Positions 1 to 12,143 of a DNA stretch of 64,000 bases are shown here, one piece after another (position 1 is the first letter of the stretch; each line of letters opens with the position of its first letter). The notes under the pieces were generated by a model. It saw only the letters and a list, made by a program, of their open reading frames with translations. It did no database searches and was not told where the DNA came from. The translations under genes and the position numbers were made by a program. This DNA is from Evansella sp. AB-P1 (GTDB lineage: Bacteria; Bacillota; Bacilli; Bacillales; Salisediminibacteriaceae). Location of the stretch: assembly GCF_029688925.1 (NCBI RefSeq), contig NZ_JARUKY010000020.1, positions 1 to 64,000 of the forward strand. Reading direction: 5' to 3'.

Positions 1-152
1 AATAATTCATTGACGGGATATTTTCATATCCCACTTCGTTTGGCTTTTTGTTTAGTTTTCAAAGGTCAATTACTAACAAAATAAACGTTTACATTTAATG
101 TGTTTTTTGTTAGCGACTTATACATCATATCAAATCAAAATATATAAGTCAA
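1..152 (-). promoter_or_regulatory. rRNA operon promoter and leader (minus strand)
   Basis: Read on the minus strand there is a sigma-A promoter: -35 TTGACT (147-152), a 17-nt spacer and -10 TATGAT (124-129). Further downstream comes the stretch TTTGAAAACTAAACAAA (about 48-64), which is typical of Bacillus rRNA leaders and spacers. A GGGATAT/ATATCCC hairpin (15-32) follows. Known: in Bacillus an rRNA operon usually follows gyrA in the same orientation. Inferred: the 16S gene starts just left of position 1. No rRNA sequence lies inside the window. Confidence 0.7.
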
Positions 153-263
153 TACTTTTTTTTCTTTAATTGAAGATGTGCATTTGTTGTTTTTAAAGAC
201 AACGAATAATAATTTACCATATTATATAATCTAAATCAATATTAAATTTAAAATAATTTAAAA

Positions 264-1364
264 TTAATTCGATACTTCATCCCTTAATAACATGTCTTCT
301 ATATACAGTTCTCGATTACTTGTTAATTTTAATAGTTCATTATTAGTTAATTTTACAATTGGCCTTGTTGGTTCATTATCATCTAGAAATACTATTTCCC
401 CAATTTCTCCATTGTTTAAACGTACTTTTTTGCCTATTGATAAATCTAATATCATTAGAATAAAATTTTCTAAAACTATAATGTCAATTTTACTAAAATG
501 CTCTTGCTTTAAAGATTCAATAACTTTAAATGGAGATCTTTTCTTACGGTAATAACGTTCAGATGTCATTGCATGGTATATATCACATATAGAGATAATT
601 TTTGCAAAAAGATGAAGTTTTTCTTGAGAAAGTTTAAGTGGATAGCCACTAGCATCATTTCTTTCATGATGCTGTATCACACCTAATAAAGCCGCCTTGG
701 AAAATCCAGGAATATCCTTGAGCATTTGATATGCAAACATTGGATGTTTTTTTACTTCTTCATATTCTTCAATTGTTAATGGATCTTTTTTTATTAATAG
801 ACTCATAGGTAATTTGGACATGCCACAATCAGATAACAATGCTGATAAACCTAATTGAATTACCTCTCCATTAGATAAGTTTAATCTCTTTCCTAAGTTA
901 TAGCTTAAGATGCTAACTGCAACAGAATGATAATATAAATAATCTTCTTTCGTGCAATAATGATGGAGTTCTATTAAATCATCCTTTGTAGGACTAATTT
1001 CATACAGTGGTAAAAATACTTTTCTAATTGCAAAAGCATCTACTTTTGCCCCAGCTTGCCAACTAGAAAATAGCTTTTTATATTTTTGCACAGCAACTAA
1101 ATATCTTTCCATAAATGTAGATTTGAAATCAGTCTTATTTTCCCCAATACTATTTTCTTCTTGTATTACTTCACTTGGCTTATATTCTCTTCCATCTACA
1201 AGCCTTGATTCTACTACTGCATATGAAATAACAAATATTTTTAAAATATTTATATGACCTTTAGTTAGGACAGTCTTTTTTTTCATTATTGGTGCGTTAG
1301 TATGTTTATAAATATCTTCAGATAAAATACAACCAGGAATTAATTGATTAATTTTTACTTTCAT
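264..1364 (-). CDS. HD-GYP-like domain protein with altered HD motif
   Basis: 366 aa, preceded by GGAGTGG at a good distance. The first ~100 residues are poorly conserved. The rest matches the HD-GYP fold of cyclic-di-GMP phosphodiesterases: an upstream His (H146), a helix where the HD pair is expected, HHE (232-234), GYP (240-242) and a late Asp (D261). The key HD pair reads S178-D179 (LLSDCG instead of the usual LLHDIG), so one metal ligand is missing while the HHExxD and GYP parts remain. Catalysis may be lost or altered, leaving a nucleotide-binding or regulatory role. It lies between the catalase gene and an rRNA operon leader, all in one direction. A C-terminal extension of ~70 residues after the HD-GYP core has no domain I recognise. 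Confidence 0.75.
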   Translation of the reverse strand: MKVKINQLIPGCILSEDIYKHTNAPIMKKKTVLTKGHINILKIFVISYAVVESRLVDGREYKPSEVIQEENSIGENKTDFKSTFMERYLVAVQKYKKLFSSWQAGAKVDAFAIRKVFLPLYEISPTKDDLIELHHYCTKEDYLYYHSVAVSILSYNLGKRLNLSNGEVIQLGLSALLSDCGMSKLPMSLLIKKDPLTIEEYEEVKKHPMFAYQMLKDIPGFSKAALLGVIQHHERNDASGYPLKLSQEKLHLFAKIISICDIYHAMTSERYYRKKRSPFKVIESLKQEHFSKIDIIVLENFILMILDLSIGKKVRLNNGEIGEIVFLDDNEPTRPIVKLTNNELLKLTSNRELYIEDMLLRDEVSN

Positions 1365-2126
1365 TTTTAGTAACCACTCCTATTTTATATACACTATTAA
1401 TCTTCTCTAATTTCTTCATTACTAGTTAGTTATAATATTATCTTATTTTGGTTTATTTTGTCATATATGTATTTCGTTATTTTGTTCTTAAATAATATGA
1501 AAGTATAAAATAATGGATTTAATAGTTGTTTTTTCATTCTTAATCCATAATCTTTAATTTATAAATATTTTTAAAGACTTTGTCAAATTTGAAATTTAAC
1601 TAGTTTTTTAAATACATAATTGAGTCAATTTCTAGTTCACTATTTCATTCTAAAACACGAATATTTATATCAAGAAACTTATATTTAATTTGATCTTCGC
1701 TTCAGACGGATCAATTACGCCAAAGAGCAACCCACGTCCTGTGGACAACGGCGTAATGTCGTCGAGACAACTCGAAGCTAATTCGTGAAGCATATTCTCG
1801 TCGCTAGAATCACTGTCTTCCACTACAATCGAAAATAATGTACGTCTTTTCAATAATTTTTATTTATGAAATTCATTCAATTATAAATTTATAATACTAT
1901 TTATTAAATTTCCATATAAAAAATCTATTTAATATAACAATACTTAGTTTTACGAAAGTGTATTCTAAAAGTCCAACCTCGTAATCTTGGTTACTTTTTT
2001 ATTAAGTTATTTAGAAGTGAATGGTGAAGAATCCTACCTTCAAATGGAAAATTTTCATCCATAGCATATCCAATACAAGCAATATACTACTAAAATCAAC
2101 TAAGCTTTTAGAAAAAATGCATATTA
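1365..2126. other. Gene-free stretch between HD-GYP gene and catalase
   Basis: About 760 bp, very AT-rich. It holds one copy of the dispersed 44-bp-core repeat in reverse orientation (about 1640-1860). An apparent 62-codon open frame across that repeat is repeat sequence, not a supportable gene. The rest shows no RNA gene or clear promoter that I can defend. Confidence 0.6.
1640..1860 (-). repeat. Dispersed intergenic repeat, copy 1 (core 1714-1757)
   Basis: On the minus strand the 44-bp core runs from ATTACGCC to GGCGTAAT, with an inner hairpin GTCCAC-AGGAC-GTGGGT. The flanks are shared with the copy near 37.2 kb: ATTATTTTCGATTG upstream and AGATCAAATTAAATA downstream. A further upstream piece, TTCGAGTTGTCTCGACG, recurs at 17.62 kb and in shortened form at 44.27 kb. 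Confidence 0.85.
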
Positions 2127-2171
2127 AAAAACTAACCAAGTCTAATTTACATCTACACTTGGTTAGTTTTT
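2127..2171 (-). terminator. Rho-independent terminator of the catalase gene
   Basis: Inverted repeat ACTAACCAAGT / ACTTGGTTAGT with a 15-nt loop. On the minus strand it lies directly after the catalase stop codon and is followed by a T-rich tract. Confidence 0.75.
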
Positions 2172-2173
2172 AA

Positions 2174-3763
2174 TTAATATGGATCTGATGGATGCCCTAT
2201 TTGTTCTGCTTTCTTAACTGCATCATCGGAATCTTTATTTCCAATAGGGTTTCTATGGGATAACGTTTCATCATCGTTATCTGAATTCAAGCCATCTTCA
2301 ACACGTTTCCCATATTCCTCATCACATTTCGTTAATAATTCCACCATGGTATTTTGTATTTCTGCACGACAAGGTTTTAAAGTATTAACAAGGTTTTTTA
2401 TTAATTCATCTCTTTCCCAATTTGAAAATCTTCTATACGTTTCTCCAGCCTGTGTAAAATTATTTTGCCTTTCAATAGATTCTCTTTTCAATTCCCCTTC
2501 TACATATGGAGTATGATCCTTTCCTTCTTTAGGTGCTTCCTTTAACCCACCTATAATTGATGGCTCATAGTTAACATGTGGATTTTGACCTTTTCCTTTG
2601 TCAACATGGTATTCCATTTGTCCATCCCGTTGATTTGTTGCCACATGCTTTTTAGGTGAATTAATTGGTAACTGTAAATAATTTGAACCTACTCGATAAC
2701 GTTGTGTATCTGAATAAGAAAAAGTTCTTCCTTGTAACAATTTATCATCTGAAAAATCTAACCCATCTACTAGAACACCTGTACCAAAGGCTGCTTGTTC
2801 AACTTCTGCAAAATAATTTTCTGGATTTTTATTTAACACCATTTTACCAACAGGTTGCCATGGTATATCATCCTTATACCATAATTTTGTTGGATCTAAT
2901 GGATCATAATCTAATTCAGGATGTTCATCATCACTTATAATTTGAACAAATAATTCCCATTCAGGGAAATCTCCATTTTCTATTGCTTCATATAAATCTT
3001 GTGTTGCATGATTAAAATTTTTCCCCTGTATCTGTTCCGCTTCTTCTTGAGTTAAATTTTTTATTCCTTGCTTTGGTTCCCAATGATATTTAACTAGAAA
3101 TCCTTCACCATCTTTATTTACCCATTTATATGTATTAACACCAGATCCTTGCATAAGACGATAATTGGCAGGTATTCCCCAAGGTGAAAATAAAAATGTA
3201 ATCATGTGCATCGCTTCTGGAGTTTGAGAAATAAAATCGAAAATTCTTTCTCCATCCTGAAGATTTGTTACTGGATCTGGTTTAAATGCATGAACTAAAT
3301 CCGGAAACTTTAGTGGATCTCGAATAAAAAATATCTTCAAATTGTTTCCTACTAAGTCCCAATTTCCATCCTCTGTATAAAACTTTACTGCAAATCCTCT
3401 TGGATCTCTTAATGTTTCAGGTGAGTGTCCCCCATGTACAACAGAAGAAAAGCGGACGAATACTGGAGTTTGCTTTCCCTTTTCCTGAAACAGCTTGGCT
3501 CTAGTATATTTGGAAATTGGTTCATCTCCTATTGTCCCATAAGCTTCAAAATAACCATGAGCTCCAGCTCCTCTTGCATGGACAACTCTTTCTGGAATTC
3601 TTTCACGATCAAAATGACTAATTTTCTCTAAAAAGTCATAGTTCTCAAGAGTAGTTGGACCACGATTACCTACCGTTCTTACATTCTGATTATCTGTTAC
3701 TGGATGACCTTGCCTATTCGTTAATTGTTCCGATGTAGCTCTTTCTTCCCTTTCATGGTTCAT
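2174..3763 (-). CDS. katX: Catalase, KatX (spore) type
   Basis: 529 aa heme catalase (2 H2O2 to O2 + 2 H2O). Visible active-site features: distal His H62 in [11 protein letters not shown], distal Asn N140 in LVGNN, and proximal heme Tyr Y350 in [12 protein letters not shown]. The length, the C-terminal extension and phrases such as [18 protein letters not shown] resemble the Bacillus KatX group, which protects germinating spores, more than vegetative KatA (about 480 aa). The start has AAGAGGTGG four nt before ATG. It is monocistronic, with its own terminator, and sits downstream of gyrA in the same orientation. In B. subtilis katX is not next to gyrA, so the location is lineage-specific. The exact KatX assignment is by recall of family sequence; a related clade-3 catalase is the alternative. 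Confidence 0.85.
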   Translation of the reverse strand: MNHEREERATSEQLTNRQGHPVTDNQNVRTVGNRGPTTLENYDFLEKISHFDRERIPERVVHARGAGAHGYFEAYGTIGDEPISKYTRAKLFQEKGKQTPVFVRFSSVVHGGHSPETLRDPRGFAVKFYTEDGNWDLVGNNLKIFFIRDPLKFPDLVHAFKPDPVTNLQDGERIFDFISQTPEAMHMITFLFSPWGIPANYRLMQGSGVNTYKWVNKDGEGFLVKYHWEPKQGIKNLTQEEAEQIQGKNFNHATQDLYEAIENGDFPEWELFVQIISDDEHPELDYDPLDPTKLWYKDDIPWQPVGKMVLNKNPENYFAEVEQAAFGTGVLVDGLDFSDDKLLQGRTFSYSDTQRYRVGSNYLQLPINSPKKHVATNQRDGQMEYHVDKGKGQNPHVNYEPSIIGGLKEAPKEGKDHTPYVEGELKRESIERQNNFTQAGETYRRFSNWERDELIKNLVNTLKPCRAEIQNTMVELLTKCDEEYGKRVEDGLNSDNDDETLSHRNPIGNKDSDDAVKKAEQIGHPSDPY

Positions 3764-3798
3764 ATGTCCACCTCTTAATATATTTTGTAAACATATAT

Positions 3799-3808
3799 AA
3801 TTTTTACC
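3799..3808 (-). promoter_or_regulatory. Possible sigma-F-like -10 element for katX
   Basis: On the minus strand GGTAAAAATT lies about 36 nt before the katX start and fits the remembered forespore sigma-F -10 pattern (GGnrAnAnTw). The matching -35 is weak: GAATA, with a short 13-nt spacing. B. subtilis katX is known to be sigma-F dependent. This is only suggestive. Confidence 0.3.
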
Positions 3809-3825
3809 AATATCACTATTTTATT

Positions 3826-3868
3826 CAAAAAAAAAAAGAAACTGCCTAAATATCTTTAAGACAGTTTC
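3826..3868 (-). terminator. gyrA terminator
   Basis: On the minus strand, 20 nt after the gyrA stop: GAAACTG / CAGTTTC with an inner CTTAAA / TTTAGG stem (one wobble and a bulged T), followed by a run of T (3826-3837 are A on the plus strand). Strong intrinsic terminator. Confidence 0.85.
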
Positions 3869-3888
3869 GTAAAATAAATTTGTTTATG

Positions 3889-6414
3889 TTATTCTTCTTC
3901 CTTGTTCACATTATCTACTTCAGTTTCTATTTCAACACTAATGGTATCGCTATTTTCTTCTATATCCAAATCTTCAATTGTTTCATCGTCATCATCAATA
4001 TTTACTCGAGCAACAGTTGATACTTGTTCTTCATCTCCTACACGGATGAGACGAACGCCTTGCGTATTTCGACCAGTAATAGATATTTCATTTACATGCA
4101 TTCGAATAATAACACCAGAGTTTGTAATAATCATAAGGTCATGATCATCAGCTACAACCTTTAATGATACAAGATCTCCATTTTTGTCCGTTATGTTACA
4201 TGTTTTAATTCCTTTACCGCCTCGACTTTGAATACGATAATCCTCTACTGCTGTCCGCTTACCAAAGCCTTTTTCAGTTACGATTAAGACATGCTGTCCT
4301 TCTTCTATAATATCCATTCCTACTACTTGATCGTCCTCTTGTAATGTTACACCTTTTACACCTGTGGCTGTACGTCCCATGAAACGTACATCGTTTTCAT
4401 GGAATCGAATAGACATACCTTTTCTAGTACCAGCAATAATTTCCTTAGATCCATCCGTTAAACGAACACCATAAAGAGTATCGCCTTCACGAAGATTGAT
4501 TGCAAATAAACCACCACGACGGATATTAGCAAAAGCTTGAAGCTTTGTTCGTTTTGCAACTCCATCTTTCGTCATAAAGAAAAGATAACGATCCTCAGCA
4601 AATTCTTCAATAGGAATGACCGTGCTAATATACTCATCTTTATCTATTTGAAGAAGGTTGATTATAGGAATTCCCTTTGCTGTTCTACTAAAGGAAGGAA
4701 TTTCATACCCTTTTAAGCGATATACTTTTCCTTTATTTGAAAAGAACAGAATATGATCGTGAGAATTTGTAATAAATAAATGTTGTACAAAATCGTCATC
4801 ATGCGTTCCCATTCCTTGTATACCACGACCTCCACGTTTTTGACTACGGTAAGTAGAAAGTGGAATACGTTTTATATATCCGTTATGTGATAAGGTAATA
4901 ACTACATTTTGACGAGGGATAAGGTCTTCATCCTCTAAGCTATCTTCACCTAAAGTGATAATTGTTCTTCTTTCATCGTTATATCTATCACGAATATCAG
5001 TTAATTCTTCTCGAATAATTTCGAGAACTTTTTCATCATCAGCTAAAATTGCTTTTAACTCTTTAATTTTTTCTACAAGTTCTTGATATTCTGACTCGAT
5101 TTTATCTCTTTCTAAGCCTGTTAACCGTTGTAGTCGCATATCTAATATTGCTTGTGCTTGATCATGACTTAAGTTAAATTGTTCAATTAAGCCTTGTCTT
5201 GCAATTTCAGTCGTTTCTGATCCACGAATTAAGGTGATTATTTCATCAATATGATCTAATGCAATCCGAAGACCCTCAAGTATGTGTGCTCTCGCTTCTG
5301 CTTTTTTCAGCTCAAAAGCAGTTCGACGGCGAATTACTACTTTTTGATGCTCTAAATAATGGTATAGGACTTCCTTCAACGATAGTACCTTAGGTTGACC
5401 ATTCACTAATGCTAGCATATTAATACCAAAGCTTGTTTGTAATGCCGTTTGCTTATACAAATTGTTTAATAGAACATTAGCATTAATATCTCGACGTAGC
5501 TCCATAACAATACGCATACCATTACGATCCGATTCATCACGTAGGTCTGTGATTCCATCTATCTTTTTATCTCGAACAAGCTCTGCTATTTTTTCAATTA
5601 AACGAGCTTTGTTTACTTGATATGGTATTTCATTAACAATAATCCTTGGTTTTCCATTATTATCTTCAATCTCTGCTTTTGCACGGATTGTAATAGATCC
5701 TTTTCCAGTCTCATATGCACGACGAATTCCTGAAATCCCTACTATTTCTGCACCTGTTGGGAAATCAGGTCCTGGTATATAATCCATTAATTCTGTGCTA
5801 GTTAAAGAAGGGTTTTCACTTAATGCTAGAACTCCGTCAATAACTTCTCCTAGTTGATGTGGGGGTATGTTAGTAGCCATCCCTACAGCTATTCCAGAAG
5901 TACCATTAATTAAAAGATTTGGGAAACGGGCAGGAAGAACAATTGGTTCTGTTTCTGAACCGTCATAGTTTTCCTGGTAATCTATTGTATCTTTATTTAT
6001 GTCACGAACAAGCTCCATTGATATTTTTGACATTCTAGCTTCTGTATATCTCATGGCAGCTGCTGCGTCCCCATCAATAGAACCGAAATTACCATGACCA
6101 TCAACAAGCATATACCGATAACTAAAGTCTTGTGCCATACGAACCATTGTTTCATAAACAGCAGAATCACCATGTGGGTGATATTTACCAATTACTTCTC
6201 CAACGATACGGGCTGATTTTTTATATGCTTTATCTGAAGTCATTCCTAACTCATTCATCGCATATAATATACGACGGTGAACAGGCTTTAATCCATCTCT
6301 TACATCAGGTAATGCACGACTTACAATAACACTCATCGCATAATCCATAAAGGATGTTTTCATTTCCTGACTAATATTAATTTCTTTTACTCTTGATTGA
6401 TCTTGTTCAGACAT
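3889..6414 (-). CDS. gyrA: DNA gyrase subunit A
   Basis: 841 aa. The A subunit of the A2B2 type II topoisomerase that introduces negative supercoils; it cleaves and rejoins DNA. Catalytic Tyr is Y123 in MRYTEARMS. The quinolone-binding helix shows S84 and E88 (HGDSAVYE), the sensitive wild-type pattern. The GyrA box is [11 protein letters not shown], typical of gyrase rather than ParC, and is followed by the beta-pinwheel C-terminal domain and an acidic tail ([11 protein letters not shown]-like). Length is normal for Bacillus. RBS GGAGG lies 8 nt before the ATG. It is transcribed away from oriC, downstream of gyrB after a 267-bp gap. Confidence 0.98.
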   Translation of the reverse strand: MSEQDQSRVKEINISQEMKTSFMDYAMSVIVSRALPDVRDGLKPVHRRILYAMNELGMTSDKAYKKSARIVGEVIGKYHPHGDSAVYETMVRMAQDFSYRYMLVDGHGNFGSIDGDAAAAMRYTEARMSKISMELVRDINKDTIDYQENYDGSETEPIVLPARFPNLLINGTSGIAVGMATNIPPHQLGEVIDGVLALSENPSLTSTELMDYIPGPDFPTGAEIVGISGIRRAYETGKGSITIRAKAEIEDNNGKPRIIVNEIPYQVNKARLIEKIAELVRDKKIDGITDLRDESDRNGMRIVMELRRDINANVLLNNLYKQTALQTSFGINMLALVNGQPKVLSLKEVLYHYLEHQKVVIRRRTAFELKKAEARAHILEGLRIALDHIDEIITLIRGSETTEIARQGLIEQFNLSHDQAQAILDMRLQRLTGLERDKIESEYQELVEKIKELKAILADDEKVLEIIREELTDIRDRYNDERRTIITLGEDSLEDEDLIPRQNVVITLSHNGYIKRIPLSTYRSQKRGGRGIQGMGTHDDDFVQHLFITNSHDHILFFSNKGKVYRLKGYEIPSFSRTAKGIPIINLLQIDKDEYISTVIPIEEFAEDRYLFFMTKDGVAKRTKLQAFANIRRGGLFAINLREGDTLYGVRLTDGSKEIIAGTRKGMSIRFHENDVRFMGRTATGVKGVTLQEDDQVVGMDIIEEGQHVLIVTEKGFGKRTAVEDYRIQSRGGKGIKTCNITDKNGDLVSLKVVADDHDLMIITNSGVIIRMHVNEISITGRNTQGVRLIRVGDEEQVSTVARVNIDDDDETIEDLDIEENSDTISVEIETEVDNVNKEEE

Positions 6415-6619
6415 TCCTTGTACCTCCGTTCACCAAATTCTAACGGAATAATTTTGTGCTTCATCCGTTTATGAATCTAAATCAATATTTATATATTAAC
6501 AGCTTGCTTTTAAAAGCTTAGATGGAAGAATACTATATATGACAATGAGCTTTAATATTAATTTTCAGAATCCTTTTTCTGCAATGCTTTTAATTTATGC
6601 CTTTTAATTTAAAGTACAT

Positions 6620-6646
6620 GAACCATGCAGCTACAAGCTGCATGGT
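6620..6646. terminator. Perfect inverted repeat between gyrB and gyrA
   Basis: ACCATGCAGCT / AGCTGCATGGT with a 3-nt loop, just after the gyrB stop on the minus strand. There is no good T run, so it may be a weak terminator, an RNA processing or stability hairpin, or a protein site. It could uncouple gyrB and gyrA transcription. Confidence 0.5.
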
Positions 6647-6681
6647 CTTCATTAAAACGTTAATTGATAGGATTGATATAA

Positions 6682-8604
<1,923 letters not shown>

Positions 8605-8740
8605 CTACACTTTTCCTTGCAGTTTTTTGCACTGCAACAAAGTAATATCTATAAAAATGTTGTTCAAAATTTAAGGAAGCATATTTATATGTTTCCAACA
8701 CTTGAACAATCGTTGATTTTAAAAAAGTATGAATGTTTAT

Positions 8741-8998
8741 TTATTCTTCTTCTAAAACCGTCACTGTTTCAGCACGTCTTTTTAAAGTATGAGAGGATAT
8801 AGGAGACAAATAAATCTCATTTTCTGTAATAACAATGGATTTTGGATTATCATTAGAAATAGACACTGTTTTCTTATTTAACTCATTATGCTCAATAAAT
8901 ACCTCATTATCTTGAGAAACCTCTTTACTTTGATAATCTAAAATGGCAATAACTTTATTTGAACGTAAAACCATATCTCCACCTAAATGAATAAACAT
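8741..8998 (-). CDS. remB: RemB-like DUF370 regulator (YaaB)
   Basis: 85 aa starting at MFIHLGGDMV. The ATG at 8998 is chosen because GAGGTG (overlapping the recF stop codon) lies 6 nt upstream. A GTG nine bases earlier sits inside that ribosome site and is unlikely. The family is the extracellular matrix regulator RemA/RemB (DUF370), known in B. subtilis to affect biofilm matrix genes; RemB sits in this same recF-gyrB gap. No enzymatic motif is expected or seen. It is probably translationally coupled to recF. Confidence 0.9.
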   Translation of the reverse strand: MFIHLGGDMVLRSNKVIAILDYQSKEVSQDNEVFIEHNELNKKTVSISNDNPKSIVITENEIYLSPISSHTLKRRAETVTVLEEE

Positions 8999-9008
8999 AT
9001 TAGACACC

Positions 9009-10130
9009 TCACTTATTTACTTTAATTTTTCCATTTTCTACATGGTAAATTTTTGCCTCGCGGAGTGTGCTATGCTCAATTCCTTCAACACTTGTTGTTG
9101 TTACAAACGTCTGTACCTTTCCTTGAATTGTACTTAATAAATGTGACTGCCTGTAATCATCTAGCTCAGACAAAACATCATCTAATAATAAAATGGGGTA
9201 CTCTCCTACTTTTTCATATATTAGTTCAATTTCGGCTAATTTAATAGATAGTGCCGTCGTTCTTTGCTGACCTTGTGAACCAAACGTATGAATATCTCTA
9301 TCATTCACAAGAAACTGAAGATCATCTCGGTGTGGTCCTATTAACGTTGTACCTCTATGGAGTTCTCTTTCTTGTAAACGTTGAAATTCATCTTGAAGTA
9401 TTATTTTTAGTGTCGACAAATCCATCTCTTCTGATACGTTAATTGATGGGATATACTTTACTTTTAATGTTTCTAAACCTCGACTTATTTCTCGATGAAT
9501 AGGTTCAGCCCATCTCTGGAGCTTATTAATAAACGCAAATCTTTTTTCAATAATATGACATGCAGAATGAATTAATTGATCTGTCATGACATTCAACATT
9601 GTTGTATCTTGTTTTTTCTTTTTTTGTTGAACATCCTTCAACCATTGGTTTCTCTGCTTCATAATCTTATAGTATTGAGATAGATGATAAAGATAAATAG
9701 AGTGAATTTGTCCCATTTCCATATCTAAAAATCGTCTCCGTACTTGAGGACTTCCTTTTACAAGGTTTAGATCCTCAGGAGCAAACATAACGATATTACA
9801 AGAACCAATATAGTCACTCAACCTTTTTTTTTCAAGATGATTTAGTTTGACTTTTTTTCCTTTATGAGAAAATACCACTTCCATTTGAAGTGGTCCATGT
9901 CTATTTTCTAAGTGACCTTCTACTTTAGCAAAGGATTGATCCCATCGAATTAATTCTTTGTCTTTTGTTGTACGATGTGATTTTGCCATTGCAAGCACAT
10001 AGATAGCTTCCATTAAGTTGGTTTTCCCTTGTGCATTTTCTCCAATAATTACATTAATTTTATTTTGAAAATTAAGAGTTAAATCGTGATAGTTCCGATA
10101 ATTTTTAATGGTTATATTTTTAATATACAA
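9009..10130 (-). CDS. recF: DNA replication and repair protein RecF
   Basis: 373 aa SMC-like ATPase that helps load RecA at single-strand gaps (RecFOR pathway). Walker A is GENAQGKTN near residue 31. The ABC signature region [12 protein letters not shown] and Walker [13 protein letters not shown] lie in the C-terminal third. [14 protein letters not shown] is a typical RecF stretch. It starts with TTG, with GAGGG upstream. It is 17 bp downstream of yaaA and abuts remB, as in Bacillus. Length matches the family. Confidence 0.97.
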   Translation of the reverse strand: MYIKNITIKNYRNYHDLTLNFQNKINVIIGENAQGKTNLMEAIYVLAMAKSHRTTKDKELIRWDQSFAKVEGHLENRHGPLQMEVVFSHKGKKVKLNHLEKKRLSDYIGSCNIVMFAPEDLNLVKGSPQVRRRFLDMEMGQIHSIYLYHLSQYYKIMKQRNQWLKDVQQKKKKQDTTMLNVMTDQLIHSACHIIEKRFAFINKLQRWAEPIHREISRGLETLKVKYIPSINVSEEMDLSTLKIILQDEFQRLQERELHRGTTLIGPHRDDLQFLVNDRDIHTFGSQGQQRTTALSIKLAEIELIYEKVGEYPILLLDDVLSELDDYRQSHLLSTIQGKVQTFVTTTSVEGIEHSTLREAKIYHVENGKIKVNK

Positions 10131-10147
10131 AGGAATCCCTCAATTAC

Positions 10148-10363
10148 TTACTTATTAATTAAAACTACCCCGAAATTTTCAATTTCAACTTTATCTCCAG
10201 GATATAGCTTTTTTCCTCTACGGTTTTCCATTTCAGAATTAACTTTGACTGGAGTTTCTTGTAAAAACCACTTAGCTGCTCCGCCAGTGGAAATTACCCC
10301 TAATTCTTTTAATAGTTGTCCCAATGTCATATATTCATCATGAATTGTAATATTATGTTCCAT
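10148..10363 (-). CDS. yaaA: S4-domain RNA-binding protein YaaA
   Basis: 71 aa. A small S4-fold protein of the YaaA family found between dnaN and recF in Bacilli. The S4 region spans about residues 12-65 (LGQLLKELGVISTGGAAKWF, ...NRRGKKLYPGDKVEI). Its specific RNA target is not established here; ribosome-assembly roles have been proposed for the family. ATG start with GAGGATG upstream. Probably cotranscribed with recF. Unlike in B. subtilis, it is separated from dnaN by 640 bp containing a full-length dispersed repeat. Confidence 0.9.
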   Translation of the reverse strand: MEHNITIHDEYMTLGQLLKELGVISTGGAAKWFLQETPVKVNSEMENRRGKKLYPGDKVEIENFGVVLINK

Positions 10364-10680
10364 ATTGGGTCACATCCTCTTTATCTTACTCATATATTTT
10401 CACTTTGATAATAACTGACACAAAAATGCTCAACTTATATTGTACTAAAAATTTTACAAATACGCCAATTTATTCAGAAAATATACGATTTATCCTTAAA
10501 ACTAGATAGTTTTATTAACTAAATATGTTTAGGTAGTTAGAGGAATTTAGAATGTGATTTTGTTATTACGCTTGATATGGGGATAACCTTTAACAAAGGA
10601 GTAACAGAAAAGAAGTGTCTCAAACATGAATATTTGAGACACTTATGAAAAATAGCTGTGTAAGTTAATTAATTACAATA

Positions 10681-10948
10681 TCTACCCTGAAAATAAGTAT
10701 TAGTTCAGGAGTGGAAGGCAGCGACTCCAGTGGGATCAGCGCGAGACAAAAATCCCCTAAAAGCTTACTCTGTAAGTTTTAGGAAGTAGAGACCGTGCAA
10801 GGAGCTAGGATGGCGACATTACGCCGTTGCCTACAGGACGTGGGCTTACCTTAGGTGTAATTGAGTCACCAGTAACGGATGAACACCCTTTGAAAGTATT
10901 TTTATCCTCCATGGTACAAGTTTTTACTTGCATGTGCGGTCTATCTTG
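10681..10948 (+). repeat. Dispersed repeat, full-length copy 2 (core 10818-10861)
   Basis: Begins TCTACCCTGAAAATA and ends near TCTATCTTG, about 268 bp. It contains a first hairpin, CCTAAAA(G)CTTAC / GTAAGTTTTAGG (10756-10783), then the 44-bp core with inner stem GCCTAC-AGGAC-GTGGGC, then a distal CCTCCATGGTACAAG segment. It is nearly colinear with the copy at 26.69-27.0 kb. It occupies the gap between dnaN and yaaA. Confidence 0.9.
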
Positions 10949-11003
10949 TAGTTATCAACGTCCCTATAGTCTATGTCATAAACCAAATTGGAAATTAAAA
11001 ATT

Positions 11004-12143
11004 TTAATAAGTTCTAACAGGTGAGAATAGGTGAAGCATGTTATCATTCTCTATTGGTTTAATTACAAATGGGCTCATTGCTCCAGTAAAATCAATCATT
11101 ATTTCTGTTGATTCAATAACTTTTAATGCATCAATAATATTTTTCCCATTGAAAGAAATACGTAATTCTTCTCCGTTGAAACTATTTGTAGTTATATCCT
11201 CCGTAACTTTACCAACCTCTGGTGTTACAGAAGTAATTTCAATATTCCCATTACCTAACGTTTTTAAATTTACAACATTATTTTTTCCATCTCTAGAAAG
11301 AAGCAATGCTCTTTCAATTGCTTGCATAAATAATTTTGTAGTTAGTGTTACACCAGTTTTTGATTGAGTTGGAATCATATTCTTCGTAGCAGGATAATTT
11401 CCATCTAATAATCTTGAGAAAAACAATAAATTTTTCCCTTTAAATAAAATTTGATTATCTGTAACGATAATATCAACCCATTCTTCATTTTCATCTAATA
11501 TTTTACTTAATTCATTTAAACTTTTTCCTGGAATAACAACATTAGTAAATGATAATTCATTTGTAGTATCTACTTTTGCTTTTCTCATAGCTAAACGGTG
11601 ACTATCTGTTGCAGTGCAAGTGAGTAAACCATCCTCAATTGTCCAGTTTACACCAGTTAATATAGGTCTTGTTTCAATAGTTGAAACGGCAAAAACGGTT
11701 TGTCGGATAATATTTTTAAGTAAATCTGTACGGAGCTTAAATACATTTTCTTCTTCTATTTCAGGTAAACGAGGATATTCCTCTGGATCTAAACCATTTA
11801 AATTAAAAACAGATGAACCTGATTTTATTGTTGTTACAAGCTGATCTGTTACGTGAATATCAATTGTATCCTCTGGAAGTTTTTTTACAATTTCAGAGAA
11901 AAAACGAGCTTGAAGTACGATACTACCTTTGTCTTCTACTTCTACTAATTGAAGATCACCATCTTCTTTAGGTATAAAAGATTCAATGGAAATATCTGAA
12001 TCACTACCAGTTAATGTAACACCATATTCATTAGCTACTAATTTTATACCTGTTAATACTGGAATGGTTGTTCTTGAAGAAATTGCTTTAGATACATGCT
12101 GAACACTTTGAACGAATTGGTCACGATGTATAGTAAATTTCAT
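11004..12143 (-). CDS. dnaN: DNA polymerase III beta sliding clamp
   Basis: 379 aa. The ring-shaped homodimeric clamp that tethers replicative polymerases. It begins MKFTIHRDQFVQSVQHVSKAIS, as in other Bacilli, and ends in the family-typical LFSPVRTY that forms part of the hydrophobic clamp pocket. Length is standard. Downstream of dnaA across a 214-bp gap that carries the origin unwinding region. An inserted repeat downstream separates it from yaaA, so read-through into recF may be reduced. Confidence 0.98.
   Translation of the reverse strand: MKFTIHRDQFVQSVQHVSKAISSRTTIPVLTGIKLVANEYGVTLTGSDSDISIESFIPKEDGDLQLVEVEDKGSIVLQARFFSEIVKKLPEDTIDIHVTDQLVTTIKSGSSVFNLNGLDPEEYPRLPEIEEENVFKLRTDLLKNIIRQTVFAVSTIETRPILTGVNWTIEDGLLTCTATDSHRLAMRKAKVDTTNELSFTNVVIPGKSLNELSKILDENEEWVDIIVTDNQILFKGKNLLFFSRLLDGNYPATKNMIPTQSKTGVTLTTKLFMQAIERALLLSRDGKNNVVNLKTLGNGNIEITSVTPEVGKVTEDITTNSFNGEELRISFNGKNIIDALKVIESTEIMIDFTGAMSPFVIKPIENDNMLHLFSPVRTY

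Noticed and set aside
1665-1853. 62-codon minus-strand frame
   Set aside because: Entirely repeat copy 1. Shares sequence with noncoding copies at 37.2 and 17.6 kb.
10827-11024. 65-codon open frame between yaaA and dnaN
   Set aside because: It lies within the full-length repeat and runs into the dnaN 3' end. No ribosome site.
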